Of a DNA stretch of 9,252 nt, positions 1 to 6,124 are shown piece after piece. Within the stretch, counting starts at the first letter, position 1; each line of letters opens with the position of its first letter. Under the pieces are notes generated by a model. That model made no database searches. It was not told the DNA's origin and saw only the letters and a list, made by a program, of their open reading frames with translations. Source of the stretch: Streptosporangiaceae bacterium (GTDB lineage Bacteria > Actinomycetota > Actinomycetes > Streptosporangiales > Streptosporangiaceae); assembly GCA_030043395.1 (NCBI GenBank), contig JASHXW010000612.1, positions 1 to 9,252 of the forward strand, in the 5' to 3' direction. The translations under genes and the position numbers were made by a program.

Positions 1-825
1 CCGGCGCAACCTTGCCTCACTGGTCGCTCGCCGGGTCAGGGCCGACTCGACGTGCCCGAGCATGCGGTTGAACGCCGCCCCAAGCTGGCCGACCTCGGTC
101 CGGGGATCAGCGTCAGGTACTCGGTGCGGCAGGTCGACCTCGCCGCTGGACAGTGGCAGGTCGGTCACGCCGACCGCGATCGCCGTCATCCGGCGCAAGG
201 GCCGCAGCGAAAGGCGCACCCACATCGCGCCAAGCAGCCCGGCCAGCGCCAGGGTGGCCGCGAAGACGCTGATCTCGGTGATCGCCACGTCGCGCAGCGT
301 GTGCTGCACCTCGGCCAGCGGCAGCCCGGTCACCAGGACCGAGTTTGAGCTGTCGCCGCTGCGAACCGCAGAGAGCAGGTAGGTGCCATTCAGGGACGGC
401 ATCGTGCGGGTGACTGGCTTGCCATCGGTGGGCAGCGCCGCGAGGACGATCCCGGCGTAGGCCGACGGGTCGCATCGCCTGTTGACGATGGACGCGTTGA
501 CGACCTGGCCGCCGACGAGCTTCGCGGTGAAGGTCCCGGCGTTTTGCCCGCTGATCTTCCCGCATCCGGGAACGGCTCCGGGCGGGCTGTCGTCGTCGTC
601 GTGGTCTGCCGCCGGACCACCGGGGCCATAGTCGCTGTGCTGGTCAGGCGCGCCCTGGGAGTGCTGGACGCAGTCCACGAATCGCTGGCTGGCTGCGGTC
701 AATGCCTCGTACTGCTGGTTCATCAGGGCGTCGCGCATCGACAGGTAGGTCACCAACCCGACGAGAGCGCAGCTCACGGCGAGCAGCGCGAGCAGGCCAG
801 CGATCAGCCGACCGCGCAGCGTCAT
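1..825 (-). CDS. Sensor histidine kinase, N-terminal part (sensor domain and HAMP; truncated by window edge)
   Basis: This is a membrane sensor kinase that would phosphorylate the response regulator encoded immediately upstream. All 275 codons to the window edge are open. Residues about 7-30 form a first membrane helix, 31-180 an extracytoplasmic domain, and about 181-205 a second helix. A HAMP linker follows at roughly 205-258 (LSLRPLRRM, then EVGQLGAAFNRM). The window ends at EARLRR, where the His-containing dimerisation helix normally starts, so the kinase core itself is not seen. The sensor domain is unusual: it has an Asp/His-rich loop (H63, D65, D74, H75, D76-D79) and three Cys (C52, C88, C118). 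The ATG at 825 has a strong GGGAGGG ribosome site 5 nt upstream and starts 15 bp after the regulator stop codon, so the two genes form one operon. The architecture is like the actinobacterial TrcS/TcrY/MprB kinases. The signal sensed is unknown; metal or redox sensing is a guess. Confidence 0.88.
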   Translation of the reverse strand, partial: MTLRGRLIAGLLALLAVSCALVGLVTYLSMRDALMNQQYEALTAASQRFVDCVQHSQGAPDQHSDYGPGGPAADHDDDDSPPGAVPGCGKISGQNAGTFTAKLVGGQVVNASIVNRRCDPSAYAGIVLAALPTDGKPVTRTMPSLNGTYLLSAVRSGDSSNSVLVTGLPLAEVQHTLRDVAITEISVFAATLALAGLLGAMWVRLSLRPLRRMTAIAVGVTDLPLSSGEVDLPHRVPDADPRTEVGQLGAAFNRMLGHVESALTRRATSEARLRR

Positions 826-840
826 GGTGTCCCTCCCAGA

Positions 841-1590
841 TCAGCCGGCTGGCCTGAGCACGTAGCCGACGCCCCGCACCGTGTGGATCAGCGGAACCCG
901 GTCCGTGTCGATCTTCTTGCGCAAGTAGCTGATGTACAGCTCGACGACGTGCGCCTGGCCGCCGAAGTCGTAGTTCCATACCCGGTCCAGGATCTGTGCC
1001 TTGGACAGCACCCGCCGCGGGTTGCGCATGAGGAACCTCAGCAACTCGAACTCGGTCGCCGTCAGCTCGATCAGCCGGCCGTCCCGCCTGACCTCGCGCG
1101 CGTCCTCGTCCATGCTCAGGTCGCCCACGCTGATCTGGTTCCCCGTCCTGGTCCGCGCGATTCCGGCTCGTCGCAGCAAGCCCCGGAGCCTGGCCAGCAC
1201 CTCTTCGATGCTGAACGGCTTGGTGACGTAGTCGTCACCGCCGGCGGTGATCCCGGCGACCCGGTCGTGCACGGCGTCGCGCGCGGTGAGGAACAGCACG
1301 CAGACATGGGGCAATTCGCCTCGCACCCGGCGTAGTACCTCAAGGCCGTCGAAGTCCGGCAGCATGATGTCGAGCACCACGGCGTCCGGCTCGAACTCGC
1401 GCGCTGCGCGCACGGCACTCGAGCCATCTGCCGCGGTCCGGATCTCCCAGCCTTCTGACCGCAGGACGCTGGCCAGAAGCTCGGCCAGGCTCGGCTCGTC
1501 GTCGACGACAAGGACTCGCACCGGGCTTCCGTCCGGCCGCACGATCCCCCCGGCTTGGTCTGCCTGCTCTTTCGTACTCAGGACGCTCAT
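841..1590 (-). CDS. OmpR/PhoB-family two-component response regulator
   Basis: This is a cytoplasmic DNA-binding regulator of about 249 residues. The receiver domain (about 25-137, counted from the GTG at 1593) has the acidic pocket D31/D32, phospho-acceptor D75 in VVLDIMLPD, T103 and K125 in KPF. A winged-helix effector domain follows at about 150-248, with the family signatures LTATEFELLRFL, RVLSKAQILDRVW, VELYISYLRKKID and HTVRGVGYVLR. It most resembles the actinobacterial TrcR/TcrX/MprA group. The start is uncertain. ATG 1590 is used here, but GTG 1593 is adjacent, and an internal GTG at residue 18 follows a GGGGGG run that could act as a ribosome site. Most relatives begin close to the RVLVVDDE strand. 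The gene is co-transcribed with the kinase downstream. Three tandem 11-bp repeats lie 38-70 bp upstream and probably mediate autoregulation. Confidence 0.93.
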   Translation of the reverse strand: MSVLSTKEQADQAGGIVRPDGSPVRVLVVDDEPSLAELLASVLRSEGWEIRTAADGSSAVRAAREFEPDAVVLDIMLPDFDGLEVLRRVRGELPHVCVLFLTARDAVHDRVAGITAGGDDYVTKPFSIEEVLARLRGLLRRAGIARTRTGNQISVGDLSMDEDAREVRRDGRLIELTATEFELLRFLMRNPRRVLSKAQILDRVWNYDFGGQAHVVELYISYLRKKIDTDRVPLIHTVRGVGYVLRPAG

Positions 1591-1627
1591 CACGATTCCA
1601 TCTTCGGTCAGCTAGCTTGGCGGCAGT

Positions 1628-1660
1628 TCTGAGCTACCTCTGAGTTTCCTCTGCGCTGCC
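1628..1660 (-). promoter_or_regulatory. Three tandem 11-bp direct repeats, probable response-regulator operator
   Basis: Plus-strand reading gives TCTGAGCTACC (1628-1638), TCTGAGTTTCC (1639-1649) and TCTGCGCTGCC (1650-1660) with no spacer. OmpR-family regulators bind head-to-tail direct repeats with an 11-bp period, so the arrangement fits. The block lies between the ferredoxin stop and the regulator gene, 38-70 bp upstream of ATG 1590. A related triplet occurs at 4208-4240. Binding by the adjacent regulator is inferred. No convincing -10 or -35 hexamer and no terminator hairpin was seen in the 1591-1678 gap, so read-through from the redox operon is possible. Confidence 0.62.
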
Positions 1661-1678
1661 ACGCGGACATCGCCCTGG

Positions 1679-1900
1679 TTAGCCAGGATCAGCGCGGCTC
1701 GGCTCGACGAGCATCAGCGCAAGCGCCGGGCAGTCCCTGACCGCGCGTTCCGCCTGTCGTTTCAGCTGGCCGGCCAGCGGCTGATGCCGCAGGACCGGAT
1801 ATCCCCACTCGTCCAGCGCGATCAGCTCGGGAAGCAACTCGGCGCAGGCGCCATGACCCCGGCAGGCGATCGGATCCACGCGAAGCTGCACGGTGCTCAC
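1679..1900 (-). CDS. Ferredoxin, 3Fe-4S type
   Basis: This is a small soluble electron carrier of 73 residues. The cluster ligands are C13 and C19 in ACRGHGAC and C57 in DCPA. The second of the four usual Cys is replaced by the GHG segment, which is the pattern of 3Fe-4S ferredoxins, including those that serve actinobacterial cytochromes P450. The GTG start at 1900 overlaps the TGA of the NuoF-like gene (GTGA), indicating translational coupling; another GTG lies one codon upstream at 1903. It is the last gene of the redox operon, so the likely donor is the flavoprotein encoded just upstream. The acceptor could be the b-haem membrane protein of the same operon or, speculatively, the P450 at 7659-8819. 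The protein is too short for an additional domain. Confidence 0.85.
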   Translation of the reverse strand: MSTVQLRVDPIACRGHGACAELLPELIALDEWGYPVLRHQPLAGQLKRQAERAVRDCPALALMLVEPSRADPG

Positions 1901-3171
1901 CACCCGGCCAGGCTGGCGGTCATTCCAGCGGGCAGCGGCAGGAACGGCTCGGTCGAGGTGGCCGTGCACCGCCCCTGGACGTGCGCGTCGAGCTCGGCGG
2001 CGAACACTGTCAGCGCGCTCGCGACGAGCCGAACGGTCCCGTCGGGATGGTGGCAGGCGCCCCGGCCCGTGACCAGGCCCGACCACCTGCGGATATCGGC
2101 GACGACGTTCCTGGCTGGCCTGGGCGAGGCAAGCTGGCCGAAGGCGGCGGCAATCCTCGGCAGCCCGTTGAGGCACGGGCCGCACTGGCCCGCCGACTCC
2201 ATGGCGAGGTACCGGACGATCCTGGCGGTCTCTGCCAGACCGCACCGGCTAGCCGGAAGCTCGGCTAGGACGCCCGCTCCGGTGAAGGCACCAGCCGGCT
2301 TCAGGTCGGCGTTACACAGCCGCAGGCCAGCAGCATCTCCAGGCCGCAGCCAGGCCCCGTGATAGCCGCCGCACAGTACGGCCCCCGTGCTGTCGTCGAG
2401 TCGCAGCAGGGACCGCAGCGGCGTGCCGAGCGCGGTCTCCGCGACCCAGCTGCGGCCCTGCGGTGCATGCACGGTGCATAGCATGGTGCCGGGCTCGGTG
2501 TCCGTGCCGGCCGTGGCGAACCACGCCGAGCCGTGCCGCGCGATCAGAGCCAGGTGCGCCAGGGTCTCGACGTTCTGCACGAGCGTGGGCCTGCCGTGCA
2601 CCCCGCGCCGGTACACCGGGACGCCCTTGAAGCCAGGCAGCCCAAGGCCGCCGTTCAGCAGGCTCGTGAGCGCGGATTCCTCGCCAGCCAGGAACCTGCG
2701 CGGTACCTCGGCCAGGTCGACCTGGACCCGGTCGAGCCCGGCGTGAGCGCGCTCGGCCAGGACTAGGCGCAGGTGATCGCTCAGCCTGCTGTCTCGATGC
2801 GCGCAGAGGATCGCCGACTTCGCGCCGACCGCTTCGGCGGCGAGCTGTATCCCGTCCAGTACCAAGTGCGGCGCGTTCCACAGCAGGCAAGTGTCCTTCC
2901 TGCTAGCGGGCTCGCCCTCTGCGCCGTTCGCGACGACTACCGGCTTGCCGCGAGCACCGAGCACGGCGGTCAGCTTGCGGTGGACCGGAAAGGCCGCGCC
3001 ACCGCGACCGGTGAGTCCGCAGGCGGCAACCTCGCCGATGATGGCGCCAGGAGCGTCCCGGTAGGCCGGACCGAAGTGCCTCGCGAGGTGATCGGCCAGG
3101 CCGCCAGCACCGGTAAGGAGCCTGTGAGCGGCCAGGGTCTGGGCCACTGTATCCGTCGTCTGCGTACTCAC
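1897..3171 (-). CDS. NuoF-like NADH-dehydrogenase flavoprotein (FMN/Fe-S, 51-kDa-subunit fold)
   Basis: This is a soluble oxidoreductase of 424 residues related to the NADH-binding subunit of complex I and of NAD-linked hydrogenases and formate dehydrogenases. It probably oxidises NAD(P)H and passes electrons to the ferredoxin. Visible motifs are the glycine-rich GRGGAAFP (55-62), ANGAEGEPASRKD (81-93), GEESALTSLLNG (163-174), GRPTLVQNVETL (193-204) and a C-terminal Fe-S region with C330, C333 and C373. In NuoF the Fe-S motif begins ESCG; here it is ESAG, so the first cluster Cys is Ala327. The GTG start at 3171 has GGAGG 6 nt upstream and overlaps the preceding TGA (GTGA). No other complex I genes are present, so this is a stand-alone electron-input module. 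The nucleotide specificity and physiological acceptor are not visible from sequence. Confidence 0.87.
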   Translation of the reverse strand: MSTQTTDTVAQTLAAHRLLTGAGGLADHLARHFGPAYRDAPGAIIGEVAACGLTGRGGAAFPVHRKLTAVLGARGKPVVVANGAEGEPASRKDTCLLWNAPHLVLDGIQLAAEAVGAKSAILCAHRDSRLSDHLRLVLAERAHAGLDRVQVDLAEVPRRFLAGEESALTSLLNGGLGLPGFKGVPVYRRGVHGRPTLVQNVETLAHLALIARHGSAWFATAGTDTEPGTMLCTVHAPQGRSWVAETALGTPLRSLLRLDDSTGAVLCGGYHGAWLRPGDAAGLRLCNADLKPAGAFTGAGVLAELPASRCGLAETARIVRYLAMESAGQCGPCLNGLPRIAAAFGQLASPRPARNVVADIRRWSGLVTGRGACHHPDGTVRLVASALTVFAAELDAHVQGRCTATSTEPFLPLPAGMTASLAGW

Positions 3172-3800
3172 CAGCCACCTCCGTTCGCGTTCACCAGCTC
3201 GCCTGTCACGACCTCCGCTGGCTCAGCCGGCCCGGCGCCGACTTGCTGCCCCGAGCGCCTGGTCAGGCGCCAGATGACAGCGACAGCTACGACGACGGCG
3301 CATCCGATGGCGAAGGCCAGCAGCAACCCGCTGCGCATGTCGGTCGCCGCGCCGATCCCGTGCACGAACGCCACGGGCCAGGTCGCGTAGGCCAGCCAGT
3401 GCACCGCGCGCCACGCGCGGCGGCCGAGCCTGACCCGGATCAGGCTGGTCGCGATCAGCGCGATCATCAGGTCAAATGCCACGGCGCCAAGTCCGAGCCA
3501 GAACGGCTCGTAATGCGACACGAACGGCACCACGATGGCCGCGATGCCAATCGACACGTATGGATCGGCAATCGCCGTGATCACGTGAATGGCTACGAAG
3601 ATGATCGCGAGCAGGGAGACGCTGCGATGCAGGCTGGTGACGCCGAACCTTGGCAGGCCGGGTACGCGACCGTTGCGCTGGACCGTGACGCCGAGCACCA
3701 TGACCGCGGTCAGCAGGCCGAGCGCGACGATGCCCGTGGCGCGGCTCGCGTACCACAGTGCAGTTGCGGAGTTCAGTGCCGTGGAGGCGACCGAGTGCAT
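3168..3800 (-). CDS. Ferric-reductase-like b-type haem transmembrane protein
   Basis: This is an integral membrane protein of about 210 residues with five or six hydrophobic helices (around 14-38, 60-80, 83-96, 102-122, 133-150 and 156-178). Two His pairs with the spacing typical of ferric reductase / NADPH-oxidase-like domains are visible: H58 and H72 (14 apart) on one helix, H134 and H147 (13 apart) on another. They could bind two stacked b haems and carry electrons across the membrane. It has no C-terminal FAD/NAD-binding domain, so electrons must come from separate proteins, plausibly the flavoprotein and ferredoxin downstream. ATG 3800 is preferred because GGGAGT sits about 7 nt upstream. 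A GTG at 3818 would overlap the preceding stop (GTGA), as at the other junctions of this operon. The terminal acceptor is unknown; the family name does not prove iron reduction. Confidence 0.85.
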   Translation of the reverse strand: MHSVASTALNSATALWYASRATGIVALGLLTAVMVLGVTVQRNGRVPGLPRFGVTSLHRSVSLLAIIFVAIHVITAIADPYVSIGIAAIVVPFVSHYEPFWLGLGAVAFDLMIALIATSLIRVRLGRRAWRAVHWLAYATWPVAFVHGIGAATDMRSGLLLAFAIGCAVVVAVAVIWRLTRRSGQQVGAGPAEPAEVVTGELVNANGGGW

Positions 3801-3814
3801 TGTCGATACTCCCG

Positions 3815-4159
3815 TCACGAGCCGCCGGACGTGACCTGGCCCGCGCCTGAACTCGACGAGGGCGCCGATCCCGAGCTCAGGCCCCCGGAAGTCGAGCCAG
3901 AGCTGCTCGATGCCGACTTACCACCCGAGCTGACGGCCTTCGATTTCCCGGTTTCTGAGCCAGCGCTGTGCCCGGTCGCCGACGAGCTCGAGGTCTGCCC
4001 GGTTGCGACGGCGTGGCTTGCGCCAGGCAGGGCGGCCGCTATCCCGCCGGTCGCCGCTACGCTCGCTAGGCCGATGGCCGCAGTGACGTTGCGCAGCCGC
4101 GCGCTCCCCCGTGCCCGCGCGGCGACAGCGCGCCGGATGCGGTCCTCCTGCCTGGTCAT
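3815..4159 (-). CDS. Small membrane-anchored Ser/Gly-rich protein of unknown function
   Basis: I do not recognise a family. The 114 residues comprise a basic N-terminus (RQEDRIRRAVAARARG), one hydrophobic helix (about 24-46), and a low-complexity Ser/Gly/Ala tail of roughly 65 residues with no Cys. By the positive-inside rule the tail should lie outside the membrane. The start is ATG 4159 because GGGGAGG lies 9 nt upstream; an upstream GTG at 4189 has no comparable site. It is the first gene of the redox operon, abuts the ferric-reductase-like gene, and follows the 11-bp repeat block at 4208-4240. The tail could act as a flexible spacer in the cell wall or a docking element for the redox chain, but this is guesswork. 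Repetitive composition raises the chance of a miscalled gene, yet the strong ribosome site and its position support a real one. Confidence 0.7.
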   Translation of the reverse strand: MTRQEDRIRRAVAARARGSARLRNVTAAIGLASVAATGGIAAALPGASHAVATGQTSSSSATGHSAGSETGKSKAVSSGGKSASSSSGSTSGGLSSGSAPSSSSGAGQVTSGGS

Positions 4160-4207
4160 CTGATCGATCCTCCCCGTTGCCGTTGCCACGAGGATCCCTG
4201 CCGAAGT

Positions 4208-4240
4208 TCTAACCCGGCTCTAAGCGACCTATGAACCAGC
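4208..4240 (-). promoter_or_regulatory. Three tandem 11-bp repeats upstream of the redox operon, probable operator for the same regulator
   Basis: Plus-strand reading gives TCTAACCCGGC (4208-4218), TCTAAGCGACC (4219-4229) and the more divergent TATGAACCAGC (4230-4240). Together with 1628-1660 they suggest a unit of TCTRAGCYACC. The block has the same orientation relative to its gene as the first one, 49-81 bp upstream of ATG 4159. This supports control of the redox operon by the response regulator at 841-1590. The block lies in the divergent gap, so it could also affect the plus-strand cluster. Confidence 0.52.
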
Positions 4241-4278
4241 GCAGAAAACGCCTACCCTGAGTACCTCGGCAGCAAATC

Positions 4279-4294
4279 TGAGTGCGCGTACTCA
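4279..4294. promoter_or_regulatory. 16-bp near-palindrome upstream of the oleA-like gene, candidate repressor operator
   Basis: TGAGTGCG/CGTACTCA is an inverted repeat with one mismatch in each 8-bp half. A further TGAGTAC at 4258-4264 forms a perfect 7-bp inverted pair with GTACTCA at 4288-4294. The site is 17-32 bp upstream of the GTG at 4311, a position where a bound TetR- or GntR-type repressor would block transcription. No such regulator is encoded in the window. Alternatively the two CTGAG words, 21 bp apart (4257 and 4278), could be half-sites of the OmpR-type regulator. Confidence 0.35.
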
Positions 4295-4310
4295 TTCACC
4301 CTCAGGTCAG

Positions 4311-5378
4311 GTGCCGAACGATCGGTACATGACAGTGCACCCCTTGCCTGACCCCCAAGCACCGCCGAACCCCCCAGCGGCCGGGCCGGTCGGCATTACC
4401 GCGGCAGCTGCCTACCTGCCGTCGCAGGTGATCAGCTCAAGCCAGATGCAGGACCGGGTCGCCAGGGCGAGCGGCCTGAGCTTGCCGCCAGGAATCCTCA
4501 GGCAGCTGACCGGGATCGAGCAGCGGCGCATGACCGGGGACGAGGAGTACGCCTCGACTCTCGCGGTTGGCGCAGGCAGGCGGGTCCTGCGGTCGGCCAG
4601 CCTCGGGCCCGAGGACATCGACTTGCTGCTGTTCGCCTCGGCCAGCCGCGACGTCGCCGAGCCAGCGACCGCGCACATCGTCCAGGCAGAACTCGGCTCC
4701 AAGGCCCATGCCCTGGACGTCACCAACGCATGCAACAGCTTCATCAACGGCATCGACCTCGCCCGCGCCCTCGTGCTCGCCGGGCGGGCCCGCAGGGCAC
4801 TGGTCGTGACCGGCGAGACGCCGACGCGGGCGATCCGCTGGAGTCCGGCCAGCCTCGAGCAACTCAAGCGCGGCTTCGCCGGTTACACCTTCGGCGATGC
4901 CGGGGCCGCCGTCGTCGTCGAGCAGGTCGCGGGCGGCGGGATTCTCGACGTCGACACGGAAACCCGCTCCGAGCACTGGGCCATCGGCGGGATCTTCGGC
5001 GGCGGCTCACGGCACCCCAGGGACCTCGAGCGCACTTACTTCGAAGGGGACGGACGCGAGCTACGCGGAGTGTTCGAAGGGATCGGCGTCGGCATCCTGG
5101 AGCGGGTGCGGGAACGCACCGGGATGAAGCTCGGCGATTACGCGAGGGTCCTTGTTCACCAGGTGACGCTGCCCTACCTGGACAGGTTCGTCGAGCTCAC
5201 CGGCGTGCCCAGAGATCGCCTGGAGATCACGGTCGGCAGGCTCGGCAACGTCGCGAGCGCCACGCTCGGAGTTCAGCTCGCGACTATCTACGACGAGCTG
5301 GCCAGCGGCGATCGGGTCTTGCTGATCGGGCTCGGCGGCGGGATCAGCGTGATGACGATGGTCTGGGAAAAGTCTTGA
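4311..5378 (+). CDS. OleA-like acyl-CoA condensing enzyme (thiolase fold, KAS III-related)
   Basis: OleA carries out a head-to-head, non-decarboxylative Claisen condensation of two fatty acyl-CoAs to a 2-alkyl-3-ketoacid. The 355 residues contain the Cys-His-Asn triad: C141 in DVTNACNSFINGI, H283 in VHQVTLPYL and N313 in GRLGNVASATLG. The OleA-specific Glu is also present, as E117 in SRDVAEPATA. As I recall, Xanthomonas OleA has E117, C143, H285 and N315; spacings here agree closely (Cys-His 142, His-Asn 30). OleA also shares the SRDxxEPxTA and NACxxFINGM segments. FabH lacks the Glu and has a different Cys context, so FabH is less likely. GTG 4311 is used, but ATG 4329 is possible; the first 25 residues are a Pro-rich extension. 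The next gene overlaps its stop. Substrate chain length cannot be judged. Confidence 0.8.
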   Translation: MPNDRYMTVHPLPDPQAPPNPPAAGPVGITAAAAYLPSQVISSSQMQDRVARASGLSLPPGILRQLTGIEQRRMTGDEEYASTLAVGAGRRVLRSASLGPEDIDLLLFASASRDVAEPATAHIVQAELGSKAHALDVTNACNSFINGIDLARALVLAGRARRALVVTGETPTRAIRWSPASLEQLKRGFAGYTFGDAGAAVVVEQVAGGGILDVDTETRSEHWAIGGIFGGGSRHPRDLERTYFEGDGRELRGVFEGIGVGILERVRERTGMKLGDYARVLVHQVTLPYLDRFVELTGVPRDRLEITVGRLGNVASATLGVQLATIYDELASGDRVLLIGLGGGISVMTMVWEKS

Positions 5379-6124
5379 GCGCGGTGACCGCGCTGTGGGT
5401 AATCGTCCCCGCATTCGACGAGGCGGCCAGGATCAGCGACACGCTTGCGGCGCTCGCCGGGCAGGACGACGTCAATTTCAGCCTGGTCGTGGTCGACAAC
5501 GGCTCGTCCGACGAGACGCCCGAGATCGTCCGCAAGTTCGCCGCGAGCGCGCCGTTCGACGTGCACGTGGTCGACGAGCCCTGCAAGGGCATCGGCTTCG
5601 CGGCCGACACGGGGTTCCGCTATGCCATTGGCAACGGCGGGCGCCAGCTCGCCCGGACCGACGCGGACTGCCTGCCCTGCCGTGGCTGGACGGCCGCGGC
5701 CAGGAAGGCACTGGGCGGCGGCGCGCAAATGGCATGCGGCCGGATCGTGGCCCGCCCGGACGAGGAGGGAGTCGCGGGGCGGGCTGCGTTCGTCCTCCTG
5801 GTGACAGTCGCTACGGCGTTCGGCCGGCTCCGTCCCTCGAATAGCCGCCGGCACGGGTATCTCGTGCCCTACCGGATGCACGCCGGCAACAACGTGGCGA
5901 TGACCGCCGAGCTGTACACCGCGGTCGGCGGCATGCCGCGCCAGCCGTTCGGCACCGACCGCGACTTCCTCAACCGGGTTAGGCGGCACACCGCCAAGAT
6001 CACGCAGTGCCGCGCGATGACCGTGCAGAACTCCACCAGGCGGCTGCGGGCCTACGGGCTGCGCGGCACCGCGATGTGGTACCTGGGCCGCGGCAGCGGC
6101 GGGCGCAGCACGGACCCGCGATGA
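5375..6124 (+). CDS. Family-2 (GT-A fold) glycosyltransferase
   Basis: This is probably a nucleotide-sugar-dependent transferase of 249 residues. The N-terminal VIVPAFDEA strand (9-17), VVDNGSSDET (39-48), KGIGFAADTGFRYA (71-84) and a DxD metal site (TDAD, 95-98) fit the GT-A fold. C-terminal HAGNNVAM (169-176) and GTDRDF (193-198), the latter with candidate acidic residues D195 and D197, are typical of GT2 acceptor-side motifs. It has no clear membrane helix apart from a short hydrophobic stretch near 136-150, so it is likely cytosolic or peripheral. The TTG at 5375 overlaps the oleA-like stop (TTGA) and has GGGAAAAG upstream. GTG 5384 is the alternative start. Its stop overlaps the ligase ATG. 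A transferase inside an OleA/OleC/OleD set is unexpected and suggests the product or an intermediate is glycosylated. Sugar and acceptor are unknown. Confidence 0.82.
   Translation: MSAVTALWVIVPAFDEAARISDTLAALAGQDDVNFSLVVVDNGSSDETPEIVRKFAASAPFDVHVVDEPCKGIGFAADTGFRYAIGNGGRQLARTDADCLPCRGWTAAARKALGGGAQMACGRIVARPDEEGVAGRAAFVLLVTVATAFGRLRPSNSRRHGYLVPYRMHAGNNVAMTAELYTAVGGMPRQPFGTDRDFLNRVRRHTAKITQCRAMTVQNSTRRLRAYGLRGTAMWYLGRGSGGRSTDPR

Noticed and set aside
589..603. GTC trinucleotide run as a microsatellite or phase-variable repeat
   Set aside because: It is only a few units long, in frame, and simply encodes the Asp run of the kinase sensor loop; length changes would not shift the frame.
544..1335. 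Long plus-strand open frame of 263 codons opposite the two-component genes
   Set aside because: It lies antisense to clear kinase and response-regulator motifs. Its protein is Gln/His/Arg-rich with no domain, as expected from a mirror frame in GC-rich DNA.
1591..1678. Rho-independent terminator after the ferredoxin gene
   Set aside because: No GC-rich hairpin followed by a T-run could be found on the minus strand; the gap is dominated by the 11-bp direct repeats.
3243..4163. Plus-strand open frame of 306 codons opposite the haem protein and Ser-rich gene
   Set aside because: The composition is low-complexity (Asp/Arg/Pro/Ala) and no fold is visible. The minus strand carries a recognised membrane protein with paired haem His residues.
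4230..4258. Sigma-70-like promoter with a TACCCT -10 (4253-4258) for the oleA-like gene
   Set aside because: The -10 fits TANNNT but no acceptable -35 hexamer stands at the right distance, so it is too weak to list.
4730..5374. Upstream extension of the glycosyltransferase frame into the oleA-like gene
   Set aside because: The extension is an Arg-rich shadow of the oleA-like gene. The GT-A fold begins at VIVPAFDE just after the TTG at 5375, so the start belongs there.
4311..5378. Annotation as housekeeping FabH (KAS III)
   Set aside because: The EPATA glutamate, the NACxxFINGI context of the active Cys and the Ole-like neighbours fit OleA better than FabH.
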